A stretch of DNA of 15,004 nt from DATGFB01 sp032160545. Lineage in GTDB: Bacteria; Actinomycetota; Actinomycetes; Mycobacteriales; Jatrophihabitantaceae. The DNA lies in the NCBI GenBank assembly GCA_032160545.1, contig JAVHVN010000206.1, positions 1 to 15,004 on the forward strand. Reading direction: 5' to 3'. A program made the position numbers and the translations under genes. Below the pieces are notes generated by a model. It had not been told where the DNA came from and made no database searches. It saw nothing but the letters and a program-made list of their open reading frames with translations. Numbering within the stretch: position 1 is the stretch's first letter; each line of letters begins with the position of its first letter. Below, one piece after another: positions 1 to 6,299 of the stretch.

Positions 1-685
1 GGCCGTCGGGGCCGCCGAGCATGCACGCGAAACAGCCGCGGTCCACCTCGACGACGTCGAGCACCGCACCGCCCTCGCGTACCCGCACGCACCGGCGGTT
101 CGGCACGTCGGCGTACCACGCGGCGCCTGTGTCGTCGAGGCAGATGCCGTCCGGCGACCCGCCGTCGCAGTCCGCCCAGACGCGACGACTCGTCAACGAG
201 CTGTCCGCCCCGACGTCGAACGCGCTCAGCCGCCGGCCGTGTGACTCGGCGACGATCAACGTGCGGCCGTCGGGTGTGAGCGCCATGCCGTTGCCGAACT
301 CGAGGCCGTCGGCGACCTCGCGCACGGTGCCGTCCGGGCTCACCGCGACGAGGTTCGTCCCGTTCACGAACGCCGTGCCGCGCTCGTCCACGACGATCTC
401 GTTGAAGACCGGCGCGAATTCGCTGAGGTCGGCGTGCGGGACCAGCGAACCGTCCGCGTCCTCGCGCAGCAAGAGCGCCTCCTGGCCGGACACGACCAGC
501 AGTCGGCCGTCCGGAAGCCAATCGATCGAGTACGGCAGCGTCGTCGGGACGTGCGCCATGACCTCGGCGTTGCCGGCGGCGTCCAGGGCGACGATCTCCT
601 GCGTGCCCCAGTTGCAGAACCAGAGCCGGTCGTCGTGCCAACGCGGTGACTCGGGAAAGCCCAGCCCGTCGAGCAGCGTCCTCAC
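1..685 (-). CDS. SMP-30/gluconolactonase/LRE-family protein (3' end missing)
   Basis: This is the last gene of a three-gene minus-strand operon. It is cut by the left edge, so only about the first 228 residues are present. The GTG start at 685 overlaps the hydrolase stop as GTGA, which indicates translational coupling. The visible protein opens with a GLGFPESPRWHDDRLWF stretch, the N-terminal signature of the SMP-30/gluconolaconase/LRE-like beta-propeller family, in which the Glu of PESP helps bind a divalent metal. Later blade motifs include NEIVVDERG, PDGTVREVADGLEFGNGMAL, PDGRTLIVAES and SPDGICLDDTGAAWYADV. Family members hydrolyse lactones or related esters in the cytosol, or have no known substrate. 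No signal peptide is visible. A gluconolactonase role is not proven, because family-level similarity does not fix the substrate. Confidence 0.88.
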   Translation of the reverse strand, partial: MRTLLDGLGFPESPRWHDDRLWFCNWGTQEIVALDAAGNAEVMAHVPTTLPYSIDWLPDGRLLVVSGQEALLLREDADGSLVPHADLSEFAPVFNEIVVDERGTAFVNGTNLVAVSPDGTVREVADGLEFGNGMALTPDGRTLIVAESHGRRLSAFDVGADSSLTSRRVWADCDGGSPDGICLDDTGAAWYADVPNRRCVRVREGGAVLDVVEVDRGCFACMLGGPDG

Positions 686-1353
686 AGCGCCCCCACCAGG
701 TGGCCCGTCAGCGCTCGTGGTTGCGAGAGCGCGATCAGGTGCCCGCCCGGCAGCACCGTCGGCTCGACGCCGAGGCGCTCGCGAGCGACCCGCTGCTGGA
801 ACGTCACCGGGAAGAACCGGTCGTCCGCACCGGCGACGACCGAGGTCGGGACGTCGGGCCACGCATCGATGTCGCACGGGGACCCGAAGACGGCGTCCGA
901 CTCCGGGCGCTGGTACGGCTCGCCCTCGGCGGCGACCTCGGGGTCGACGTCGTGCAGGAAGTACGTGCTCAGCTCGAACTCCGCGGGGTATCCGTGCGCC
1001 TGCGCCGCCGCGACGCGCGCCTCGCCGGACCCGGTGTTCCCCCACCAGTCGCCGGCCGTCTCGCCGGGCAGCGGGATCATCCCGTTGACGAGCACCAGCG
1101 CCCGCACCGACGTGCGAGCGGCGGCGGCGACCGCGGTGAAAGCCCCCAGAGACTGCCCGACCATCACGACGTCGCGACGGCCGCCGATCGCGTCGAGTGT
1201 GCGCTGCACGTACTGCGGCAATCCAGCCGCCGGATCGTCGCCGGGCAGGTCGACCGCGATCGGCTCGTGCCCAGCTTCGCGCAGCAGCGGCTCGACGCGG
1301 CTCCAGTACCAGGCCACCCCGCCCGCTCCCGGCACGAGGACGAAGGTGGTCAT
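682..1353 (-). CDS. Alpha/beta-fold hydrolase (small esterase-like)
   Basis: This is a 223-residue single-domain alpha/beta hydrolase. The N-terminal strand and oxyanion loop read TFVLVPGAGGVAWYW. The nucleophile elbow is VGQSLG, with the serine near residue 68. The acid is probably Asp178 in the AGADDRF segment, and the base is His205 in LPGGHLIALS. The full triad is therefore visible in the expected order. The length matches small salicylate-esterase or hydroxynitrile-lyase-like members, which lack a large lid. The ATG at 1353 was chosen because MTTFVLVPGAGG begins exactly at the first beta strand and overlaps the upstream PPOX stop as ATGA. The longer frame up to 1431 only reads through that upstream gene. 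The substrate is unknown. It may act in series with the flanking flavin/F420-type protein and the SMP-30 protein. Confidence 0.9.
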   Translation of the reverse strand: MTTFVLVPGAGGVAWYWSRVEPLLREAGHEPIAVDLPGDDPAAGLPQYVQRTLDAIGGRRDVVMVGQSLGAFTAVAAAARTSVRALVLVNGMIPLPGETAGDWWGNTGSGEARVAAAQAHGYPAEFELSTYFLHDVDPEVAAEGEPYQRPESDAVFGSPCDIDAWPDVPTSVVAGADDRFFPVTFQQRVARERLGVEPTVLPGGHLIALSQPRALTGHLVGAL

Positions 1354-1838
1354 GCCGCCGGGTCGGGAGCGAGACCTGCCGCCATGAGCCCGGCGGGAAA
1401 GCGGGTCTGGAAGTCGATGACACCGACCCACGACGGGCGCACGACGATGCGCGCCATCGAGGCGCCTGATTCGGCTGTCGCTCTGGTCGTCGCGGCGCCC
1501 GCCTCGTCGCCGTAGTAGCGCCGCTGGGCCAGGTCGTACTCCTCGACCACGCCGGGTTCGACGCCGATCTCGGCGCTTCCCCTCAGCATCAGCATTTCCG
1601 GCGGGGGACCCGGGCGGTCGATCGTGACCGCGACCTGGGGATTGCGGCGGAGGCTGCGCAGCTTGCGGCTCTTGGCGAACGTCGGCAGGACCAGCTCCCG
1701 CCCGTTCCAGTGGAACAGCATGGGGATCAGTCGCGGCGTGCCGTCCTGCGCCAGGTACGCCAGCCGGGCCAATTCGGTGGACGCGAGCAGGCGTCGCGCG
1801 GCTGGATGATCGAGTAGGGCCAGGTCTCCTTGCTCCAT
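1350..1838 (-). CDS. PPOX-class (pyridoxamine 5'-phosphate oxidase-fold) flavin/F420-dependent protein
   Basis: This 162-residue protein has the split-barrel flavin-binding layout. It contains ARRLLASTELARLAYLAQDG, then TPRLIPMLFHWNGRELVLPT, then the basic KSRKLRSLRRNPQVAVTID segment that usually contacts the cofactor phosphate. A C-terminal VRPSWVGVIDFQTRFP strand follows. Actinobacterial relatives include F420-dependent reductases and heme-degrading or unknown flavoproteins, so the cofactor (FMN, F420 or heme) is not settled. It is the first gene of the operon with the hydrolase and the SMP-30 protein. The ATG at 1838 lies 6 nt from a TAACTT -10 element, which suggests a leaderless transcript. 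The AGGAG just before the ATG is too close (1 nt) to be a normal ribosome-binding site. It diverges from the HxlR regulator, which probably controls it. Confidence 0.85.
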   Translation of the reverse strand: MEQGDLALLDHPAARRLLASTELARLAYLAQDGTPRLIPMLFHWNGRELVLPTFAKSRKLRSLRRNPQVAVTIDRPGPPPEMLMLRGSAEIGVEPGVVEEYDLAQRRYYGDEAGAATTRATAESGASMARIVVRPSWVGVIDFQTRFPAGLMAAGLAPDPAA

Positions 1839-1843
1839 GCTCC

Positions 1844-1861
1844 TAAGTTAGGACCATAAGT
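1844..1861. promoter_or_regulatory. Possible HxlR operator
   Basis: TAAGT occurs twice (1844-1848 and 1857-1861), and a loose inverted repeat TTA-N6-TAA spans 1848-1859. The site lies on the PPOX promoter, between the two divergent genes. HxlR regulators commonly act on such divergent gaps. The repeat is short and imperfect, so this is only a candidate. Confidence 0.25.
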
Positions 1862-1873
1862 ACGAAAGAACAA
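1845..1873 (-). promoter_or_regulatory. Candidate leaderless promoter of the PPOX-hydrolase-SMP-30 operon
   Basis: Read on the minus strand, a -35-like TTGTTC (1873-1868) is followed by 17 nt and a -10 element TAACTT (1850-1845). Six nt then separate it from the ATG at 1838, so transcription would begin at or next to the start codon. This TANNNT spacing is typical of leaderless genes in mycobacteria and their relatives. The -35 region overlaps the presumed -35 region of the divergent hxlR promoter. Confidence 0.5.
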
Positions 1874-1886
1874 CTCACCCCCGCGT

Positions 1887-1892
1887 TAGGAT
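1887..1892 (+). promoter_or_regulatory. -10 element of a leaderless hxlR promoter
   Basis: TAGGAT at 1887-1892 fits TANNNT and lies exactly 6 nt before the hxlR ATG at 1899. No purine-rich ribosome-binding site precedes the start, so the transcript is probably leaderless. No convincing -35 hexamer is seen, which is common for extended or weak actinobacterial promoters. Confidence 0.5.
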
Positions 1893-1898
1893 CGTCGC

Positions 1899-2540
1899 AT
1901 GGCGTCTGGTTACGACGACCCGTGCGGTATCGCGCGGGCCATCGAGCTCGTCGGCGACCGCTGGGCGTTGCTGGTCGTGCGCGAACTCGTCTTCGGCGGC
2001 AAGCGCTTCGCCCAGTTGCGAGCGGGCCTGCACGGCATCAGCCCGAACGTGCTATCCCAGCGGCTGCGCGATCTCGAGGCCGCCGGCGTCGTTGCGCGTC
2101 GCGTCGTCGAGCGCCCGGCGGACGTCACGCTCTACGAGCTCACGGCCCGCGGTGCGGAACTCGAGCCCGTACTCCTCGCGCTGGGCAGGTGGGGCAGCCG
2201 CGAGGCGATCACCTCGAGCCAGGAGCTGAGCGTGAGCGCGCTGCTGCTCGCGTTGAAGACCACGTTCGCCCCTCGGCGGCCCCGGGACGCCGCCTACGCG
2301 CTGACGATCGACGGCGAGCGATTTCTGCTGACCTGTGCCGGTGGCGAGTTCAGCGTCCGGCGCGACGGCTCGTCACCCGCCGACGCCGAGCTGGTCGGCG
2401 ACGCGGCGACGGTACGGAAAGTCGTCTTCGGCCGAGAGACGATCGGCGATGCCGAGCGTGCCGGCCGATTGACCGTCACCGGCGACCGCCGCGCGGCGGC
2501 GCGACTGCCGCGGATGTTCCGCGTGCCCACGGCGGCCTGA
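1899..2540 (+). CDS. HxlR-family transcriptional regulator with C-terminal SCP2-like domain
   Basis: This is a 213-residue DNA-binding regulator. The N-terminal half has the HxlR winged-helix signature: CGIARAIELVGDRWALLVVREL, then GGKRFAQLRAGLHGISPNVLSQRLRDLEAAGVV, then YELTARGAELEPVLLALGRWG. Cys9 sits at the position used as a redox or electrophile sensor in some HxlR proteins (for example YodB and HypR of Bacillus). Residues from about 110 to the end resemble the SCP2/sterol-carrier-like domain seen in many actinobacterial HxlR proteins and may bind a lipid or other small ligand. It diverges from the PPOX-hydrolase-SMP-30 operon across 60 bp, and regulation of that operon is the natural inference. 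Whether it senses thiol stress or a ligand is unknown. Confidence 0.9.
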   Translation: MASGYDDPCGIARAIELVGDRWALLVVRELVFGGKRFAQLRAGLHGISPNVLSQRLRDLEAAGVVARRVVERPADVTLYELTARGAELEPVLLALGRWGSREAITSSQELSVSALLLALKTTFAPRRPRDAAYALTIDGERFLLTCAGGEFSVRRDGSSPADAELVGDAATVRKVVFGRETIGDAERAGRLTVTGDRRAAARLPRMFRVPTAA

Positions 2541-2554
2541 CGCCGGCAGGTCAG
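2537..2554. terminator. Weak stem-loop over the hxlR/lipoprotein convergent ends
   Basis: CTGAC (2537-2541) pairs with GTCAG (2550-2554) around an 8-nt loop. Together they cover the stop codons of both convergent genes. The stem is only 5 bp and no T-run follows, so a termination role is uncertain. Confidence 0.25.
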
Positions 2555-3306
2555 CCGATCTTCGCCAGCCGGTCCGAGACCGTCGACACCAGCGACTTCT
2601 CCAATTCCTTGTCGACCGTCGCCCCGACGTTCACGAGCTGGACCTGCGCCTGGATGAACGGCGCCCGGAGATACACGACGTCGGTGTACACGGCCACGGT
2701 CTGGCCGCTGACGTTCACCGGCAGCGTTGCCGTCGCCCTCGCAAGGACGTTCACGGGGTCGGCCCCGGTCGGCTTGCTGATCTGCGCGGTGACCGCGCCG
2801 AGTTGCGAGCCTTTCGGCAGGCCGGCCTTCGCCTGCGCCTGAATGAGGGTTTTGAAGCACCCCGCCGCCTTGTTGCTGAGTAAGGCGGCGGCGGTCCGGT
2901 CGACGTCGGCGCGCGATGTGAAGCTCGCCGACTCGGTCGAGACCTGGGTTCCTTGCAGTTTGAACTCCGGCGAGTGGACGTCGGCGACGCGATGCCTGGC
3001 GGAGTCCGGCACGCCGATGCAGGTGGTGAACGCCGATTGCGCCTTGTCTGCCGCCACGTTGTCCTTCAACGCCGTCGCCTTCCAGCCGGACATGTCCTTC
3101 GCCGTCAGCACCGTGGTTGCCAGCTGTGCCCTCGTGGCGGGCGCCGTGGCCGTACCCGAGACGGCCGACGGTGACGGCAGCGACGAGAAGATGCTGGACG
3201 TCCCCGGCGTGGTCGACGGCGGGGCGTACGGGGTGGAACTCGAACAGGCTGCGACGAGCGCCGACACGGCGGCGAGCAGGACGAGCGGCACGAAACGGCG
3301 CGGCAT
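2551..3306 (-). CDS. Secreted lipoprotein of unknown function
   Basis: This 251-residue protein has a clear lipoprotein signal: MPRR, a hydrophobic stretch, and the lipobox LVAAC with the lipidated cysteine at residue 21. A Ser/Thr/Pro-rich tether (about residues 22-60) follows. The mature part, about 190 residues, begins with QLATTVLTAKDMSGW and ends in an amphipathic helix. It contains two cysteines, in TTCIGVP and AAGCFKTL, that could form a disulfide. This plan resembles many envelope lipoproteins and sensor-like extracytoplasmic domains of mycobacteria and relatives, but no named family is recognised with certainty. A GGGGAG ribosome-binding site lies 7 nt before the ATG. It is transcribed divergently from the CsbD-like pair. 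Confidence 0.88.
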   Translation of the reverse strand: MPRRFVPLVLLAAVSALVAACSSSTPYAPPSTTPGTSSIFSSLPSPSAVSGTATAPATRAQLATTVLTAKDMSGWKATALKDNVAADKAQSAFTTCIGVPDSARHRVADVHSPEFKLQGTQVSTESASFTSRADVDRTAAALLSNKAAGCFKTLIQAQAKAGLPKGSQLGAVTAQISKPTGADPVNVLARATATLPVNVSGQTVAVYTDVVYLRAPFIQAQVQLVNVGATVDKELEKSLVSTVSDRLAKIG

Positions 3307-3340
3307 TGACGATCTCCCCGGTGGAGCGGCGGTCGCGCCG

Positions 3341-3346
3341 ACCCTA
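3341..3346 (-). promoter_or_regulatory. Possible -10 element of the lipoprotein gene
   Basis: On the minus strand, TAGGGT (3346-3341) fits TANNNT and would give a leader of about 30 nt before the ATG at 3306. No good -35 hexamer is present at 16-18 nt, so support is weak. Confidence 0.22.
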
Positions 3347-3402
3347 GATCACGTCGTGGAGCGACACGTATCGGCGTGCACCCGGTCACATCGCGATTTC
3401 AG

Positions 3403-3429
3403 GGTTCAGGCGGTCGTGAGGGCGGGTAG
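3403..3429 (+). promoter_or_regulatory. Possible stress-sigma (SigB/SigF-like) promoter of the CsbD-like pair
   Basis: GGTT (3403-3406) is separated by 17 nt from GGGTAG (3424-3429). This resembles the GTTT / GGGTA(T) promoters read by SigB/SigF-type sigma factors in Gram-positive bacteria, including mycobacteria. The start codon at 3483 is about 50 nt downstream. The fit is partial, but the downstream genes are of a stress-induced family, and csbD itself is SigB-controlled in Bacillus. Confidence 0.4.
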
Positions 3430-3482
3430 GCCGTTGATCGACGGACAGTTCCAGGTGAACGACCAACTCGCAAGGAGGCACC

Positions 3483-3740
3483 GTGCGAATACCGCGGATA
3501 GACCCGCAGAACGTCGTCGGCCTGCTCGACAAGACCGTCGGCCTGGGCAAGGAGATCCTCGGCAACGTGGCAGGCCAGGACCGGCTCACCAAGGCCGGCC
3601 AGGTGCAGCAGGAGAAGGGCACGCAGCGGCTCCAGGCCATCCAGTCCGAGCTGCGGGCCGACAAGCACGAGTCCAAGGCCGCGGTCGCGGAGCGCGCCCA
3701 GAAGAGCGCGCAGAAGACCAAGGAAGCGGTGAACAGCTGA
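3483..3740 (+). CDS. Small CsbD-like charged stress protein (first of pair)
   Basis: This 85-residue, highly hydrophilic, Lys/Gln/Glu-rich protein is predicted to be mostly helical. It has a short hydrophobic N-terminal part (NVVGLLDKTVGLGKEILG). Next comes GQDRLTKAGQVQQEKG, which matches the core pattern of CsbD proteins and of the next gene: D-x-L-x3-G-x2-Q-x2-KG. A KAAVAERAQKSAQKTK tail follows. It has no cysteine or obvious catalytic residue, and no signal peptide. Start choice is firm: an AAGGAGG ribosome-binding site (3472-3478) lies 4 nt before the GTG. Its stop overlaps the next start (TGATG). Relatives in Rhodococcus and Gordonia are annotated as CsbD-like or microaggregate-binding proteins. 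A general-stress role is inferred, not shown. Confidence 0.8.
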   Translation: MRIPRIDPQNVVGLLDKTVGLGKEILGNVAGQDRLTKAGQVQQEKGTQRLQAIQSELRADKHESKAAVAERAQKSAQKTKEAVNS

Positions 3741-3943
3741 TGGGCGTGGGAGAGAACATCAAGGGCACCCTGAAGGAGAAGGCGGGCGAGCTCAGCGGCA
3801 ACGACGAACTCGAAGCCGAGGGTCGGGCCCAGCGGCAGAAGGGCGAGCAGCAGACCCGCGAGAACAAGGAGCGCGCCGAGGCTCAGGTTCACGAGAAGAA
3901 GGCCGACGCGCTCGAGCGTGAGCAGGACGCCCTCGAGGACTGA
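3740..3943 (+). CDS. CsbD family stress-response protein
   Basis: This 67-residue protein has the typical CsbD layout and length. It begins MGVGENIKGTLKEKAGELSG, then has the diagnostic NDELEAEGRAQRQKGEQQ, and ends in a very charged coiled-coil-like tail rich in Glu, Lys, Arg and Ala. CsbD proteins are abundant general-stress proteins in many bacteria, and their biochemical role is unknown. The ATG at 3740 shares one base with the upstream stop (TGATG). No strong ribosome-binding site lies before it, so it is probably translated by re-initiation after its neighbour. A longer open frame exists upstream but reads out of frame through the first small gene and the lipoprotein region, so it was not used. 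Transcription would end at the hairpin at 3957-3988. Confidence 0.87.
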   Translation: MGVGENIKGTLKEKAGELSGNDELEAEGRAQRQKGEQQTRENKERAEAQVHEKKADALEREQDALED

Positions 3944-3956
3944 TTCACCGGCATCG

Positions 3957-3988
3957 ACGAAGCCCGGGCCCTGCGGCCCGGGCTTCGT
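3957..3988. terminator. Strong bidirectional hairpin terminator
   Basis: A perfect 14-bp GC-rich stem (3957-3970 with 3975-3988) closes a CTGC tetraloop. It lies 13 nt after the csbD stop and 29 nt beyond the stop of the convergent carboxylase gene. No T-run follows on either strand, as is common for actinobacterial terminators. The symmetrical placement suggests that it serves both genes. Confidence 0.85.
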
Positions 3989-4017
3989 GTGCTCCGTCCC
4001 CGCGGCGCGCGCGGCGG

Positions 4018-5775
4018 TCAGTCCTTGATGTCGCAGATGACGCTGCCGCTGGTGACGACGGCGCCGACCTCGGCGGCGAGCGAGGTGATCGTCCCGGCCT
4101 TGTGCGCGTTGAGCGGCTGCTCCATCTTCATCGCCTCGAGCACGACGATCATCTGGCCCGCCTCGACGGTGTCGCCTTCGCTCACCGCAACCTTCACGAT
4201 CGTGCCCTGCATGGGCGCGGTCAGCGAGTCGCCGGAGACCGCGGCCCCGCTCTTCTTACCCGCCGACCGCTTGGGTGCGGCCTTGCGCGTGCCCCCGCCA
4301 CCACCCGAGGCGCCGAAACCCGCGGGCAGCGAAACCTCGAGGCGCTTGCCGCCGACCTCGACCACGATGGTCTCGCGCGAGGCGGTCCCGTCAACGTCCC
4401 CAGGGGCGGTGGCGCCGGCGAACGGCTCGATCGTGTTGTCGAACTCCGTCTCGATCCACCGCGTGAAGACGGTGAACGGCTCGGCGGTGAACGCCTCGTC
4501 GCGGACGACCGCGCGGTGGAACGGCAGTGCGGTCGCCATGCCCTCGACGACGAATTCGTCCAGTGCGCGGCGGGCGCGTTCGAGTGCCTCGGTGCGCGTC
4601 TCGCCGGTGACGATCAGCTTCGCCAGCAACGAGTCGAAGGCACCGCCGATGACGGACTGGCCCTCGATGCCCGAGTCGACGCGCACGCCGGGGCCGCCCG
4701 GTTCGCGGTAGGTGGTCACCGTGCCCGGTGCGGGCAGGAAGTTGCGGCCGGGGTCCTCCCCGTTGATGCGGAACTCGAACGCGTGCCCGCGCGGGGCAGG
4801 GTCCTCGCTGAACCGCAGCTGCTCGCCCTCGGCGATGCGGAACTGCTCGCGGACCAGGTCGATGCCGCTCGTCTCCTCGGTGACGGGGTGCTCGACCTGC
4901 AGGCGGGTGTTCACCTCGAGGAAGCTGATGATGCCGTCGCTGCCCACGAGATACTCGACGGTGCCGGCACCGGAGTACTTCGCCTCGCGGCAGATGGCCT
5001 TCGCCGACTCGTGGATGCGGCTGCGCTGGTCGTCGGTGAGGAACGGTGCCGGTGCCTCCTCGACGAGCTTCTGGTTGCGACGCTGCAGCGAGCAGTCGCG
5101 GGTACCGACGACCACGACGTTGCCGTGCTGGTCGGCGAGTACCTGGGCCTCGACATGCCGGGACCGGTCGAGGTAGCGCTCGACGAAGCACTCACCACGA
5201 CCGAAGGCGGCCACCGCCTCGCGTACCGCGCTGTCGTAGAGCTCGGGGATCTCGTCCATCTCGCGCGCGATCTTCAAACCCCGACCGCCGCCGCCGAAGG
5301 CGGCCTTGATGGCGATCGGCAGGCCGTGTTCCTCGGCGAACGCGACGACCTCGTCGGGGCCGCTGACCGGGTCCTTCGTGCCGGGAACGAGCGGGGCGCC
5401 GGCCCTCGACGCGATGTGCCGTGCGGTGACCTTGTCGCCGAGGTCGCGAATCGCCTGTGGCGACGGCCCGATCCAGGTGAGCCCGGCGTCGAGGACGGCC
5501 TGCGCGAAGTCGGCGTTCTCGGACAGGAATCCGTAGCCGGGGTGCACCGCGTCGGCGCCGCTCTGCTTCGCAGCCGAGATGACCTTGTCGATCAGGAGGT
5601 ACGACTCGCCCGGCGTGTTGCCGCCGAGGGCGTATGCCTCGTCGGCCATGCGCACGTGCAGGGCATCGCGGTCAGGGTCGGCGTAGATGGCGACTGAGGT
5701 GTAGCCGGCGTCGCGGCAGGCGCGGATGACCCGGACCGCGATCTCGCCGCGGTTGGCGATGAGCACCTTGCGCAC
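4018..5775 (-). CDS. accA: Acyl-CoA carboxylase alpha subunit (biotin carboxylase plus biotin carrier domain)
   Basis: This 585-residue protein uses ATP and bicarbonate to carboxylate biotin, and carries the biotin to the carboxyltransferase. In order it has the biotin carboxylase N-domain (RKVLIANRGEIAVRVIRA), the ATP-grasp domain with its glycine loop GGGGRG (about 161-166) and EVNTRLQVEHPVTE (about 287-300), and the biotin carboxylase C-domain to about 450. A Gly/Lys-rich linker near 490-512 leads to the biotinyl domain with AMKM, in which Lys550 is the biotinylation site. It closely resembles mycobacterial AccA3, although orthology to a given AccA is not certain. A GTG at 5775 is preferred, because GGAGG (5783-5787) lies 7 nt upstream. 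The alternative GTG at 5781 leaves only 1 nt. It lies downstream of merR, on the opposite strand from its likely partners accD and accE. Confidence 0.95.
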   Translation of the reverse strand: MRKVLIANRGEIAVRVIRACRDAGYTSVAIYADPDRDALHVRMADEAYALGGNTPGESYLLIDKVISAAKQSGADAVHPGYGFLSENADFAQAVLDAGLTWIGPSPQAIRDLGDKVTARHIASRAGAPLVPGTKDPVSGPDEVVAFAEEHGLPIAIKAAFGGGGRGLKIAREMDEIPELYDSAVREAVAAFGRGECFVERYLDRSRHVEAQVLADQHGNVVVVGTRDCSLQRRNQKLVEEAPAPFLTDDQRSRIHESAKAICREAKYSGAGTVEYLVGSDGIISFLEVNTRLQVEHPVTEETSGIDLVREQFRIAEGEQLRFSEDPAPRGHAFEFRINGEDPGRNFLPAPGTVTTYREPGGPGVRVDSGIEGQSVIGGAFDSLLAKLIVTGETRTEALERARRALDEFVVEGMATALPFHRAVVRDEAFTAEPFTVFTRWIETEFDNTIEPFAGATAPGDVDGTASRETIVVEVGGKRLEVSLPAGFGASGGGGGTRKAAPKRSAGKKSGAAVSGDSLTAPMQGTIVKVAVSEGDTVEAGQMIVVLEAMKMEQPLNAHKAGTITSLAAEVGAVVTSGSVICDIKD

Positions 5776-5829
5776 TGTCACCCCTCCAGTTCGCGCCCCG
5801 AGGCGCAGCACTTCGCAGACTACAAGGGC

Positions 5830-6234
5830 TTACTCGGCCCTCAGCTCGGCGAGTCGGCCGCGGCACTGACCTGCGACGACGGTCACTTCGGACAGGGTTC
5901 GGCGCAGGTCGGCCTGCCGCTCCCTGAGATCGGCGGCGATCTCGTCGAGGCGGCCGAGCAGCGTCTCGAGCTGCCGGACCTCGGAGGACTCGGCGCCGTC
6001 GTACATGTCGACGATCTCGCGGCATTCCTCGATCGTCATTCCGAACCGCCGCCCGCGCAGGATCAGTTTGAGCCGGGCCCGGTCGCGGGCACGGTAAAGG
6101 CGGTTCGTCCCGACTCGCTCGGGTTTCACCAGCCCCTGCGCCTCGTAGAACCGGAGGGTCCGGGTCGTCACCCCGAGCTCGTCGGCGAGTTCACCGACGG
6201 TCCAGGTGCGGGCGGACTCCCGCGTGGTCGGCAT
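5830..6234 (-). CDS. MerR-family transcriptional regulator of the acyl-CoA locus
   Basis: This 134-residue regulator has an N-terminal winged helix, WTVGELADELGVTTRTLRFYEAQGL, followed by the wing segment NRLYRARDRARLKLILRGRRFGMTIEE. A dimerising coiled coil occupies about residues 80-134. No metal-binding cysteine cluster is seen; the two cysteines, at about 71 and 124, are far apart. A small organic or acyl-CoA ligand is therefore more likely than a metal. The ATG at 6234 was chosen because a -10 element lies 7 nt upstream, and because 13 extra residues of the longer frame would be encoded by the operator itself. The layout resembles LiuR-type regulators of branched-chain acyl-CoA catabolism. 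It is followed after 54 bp by the carboxylase alpha gene, probably in one transcript. Confidence 0.9.
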   Translation of the reverse strand: MPTTRESARTWTVGELADELGVTTRTLRFYEAQGLVKPERVGTNRLYRARDRARLKLILRGRRFGMTIEECREIVDMYDGAESSEVRQLETLLGRLDEIAADLRERQADLRRTLSEVTVVAGQCRGRLAELRAE

Positions 6235-6241
6235 GGGAGCT

Positions 6242-6269
6242 ATCGTATTGACGTTGACGTAAACGTCAA
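6242..6269 (-). promoter_or_regulatory. Leaderless promoter of merR
   Basis: On the minus strand, TTGACG (6269-6264), a 16-nt spacer and TACGAT (6247-6242) form a good sigma-A-type promoter. Seven nt separate the -10 element from the merR ATG at 6234, so the transcript probably begins at the start codon. The -35 element and most of the spacer lie inside the palindrome at 6253-6270, which indicates autoregulation. Confidence 0.6.
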
Positions 6270-6270
6270 C
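6253..6270. promoter_or_regulatory. Probable MerR operator (18-bp palindrome)
   Basis: GTTGACGT (6253-6260) and ACGTCAAC (6263-6270) are perfect inverted arms around a central AA. An extra TTGACG at 6248-6253 forms a direct repeat with the left arm. The site lies midway between merR and the acyl-CoA dehydrogenase gene and covers the merR -35 region. One dimer could therefore control both directions. Its form resembles the palindromes reported for LiuR-type MerR regulators; this comparison is from memory of the family and not from a search. Confidence 0.72.
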
Positions 6271-6299
6271 CACGGATGAGGTAGTGCAAGGAGGCTCCG

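Noticed and set aside
2843..3739. Long plus-strand frame reading into the CsbD gene
   Set aside because: Its first part is antisense to the lipoprotein and then out of frame with the first small stress protein. Only the part from ATG 3740 looks like a real protein.
4102..5697. A 531-codon open frame on the plus strand opposite the carboxylase alpha gene
   Set aside because: It is the antisense shadow of a clear family member. The composition is typical of GC-rich third-position bias and no domain or ribosome-binding site is seen.
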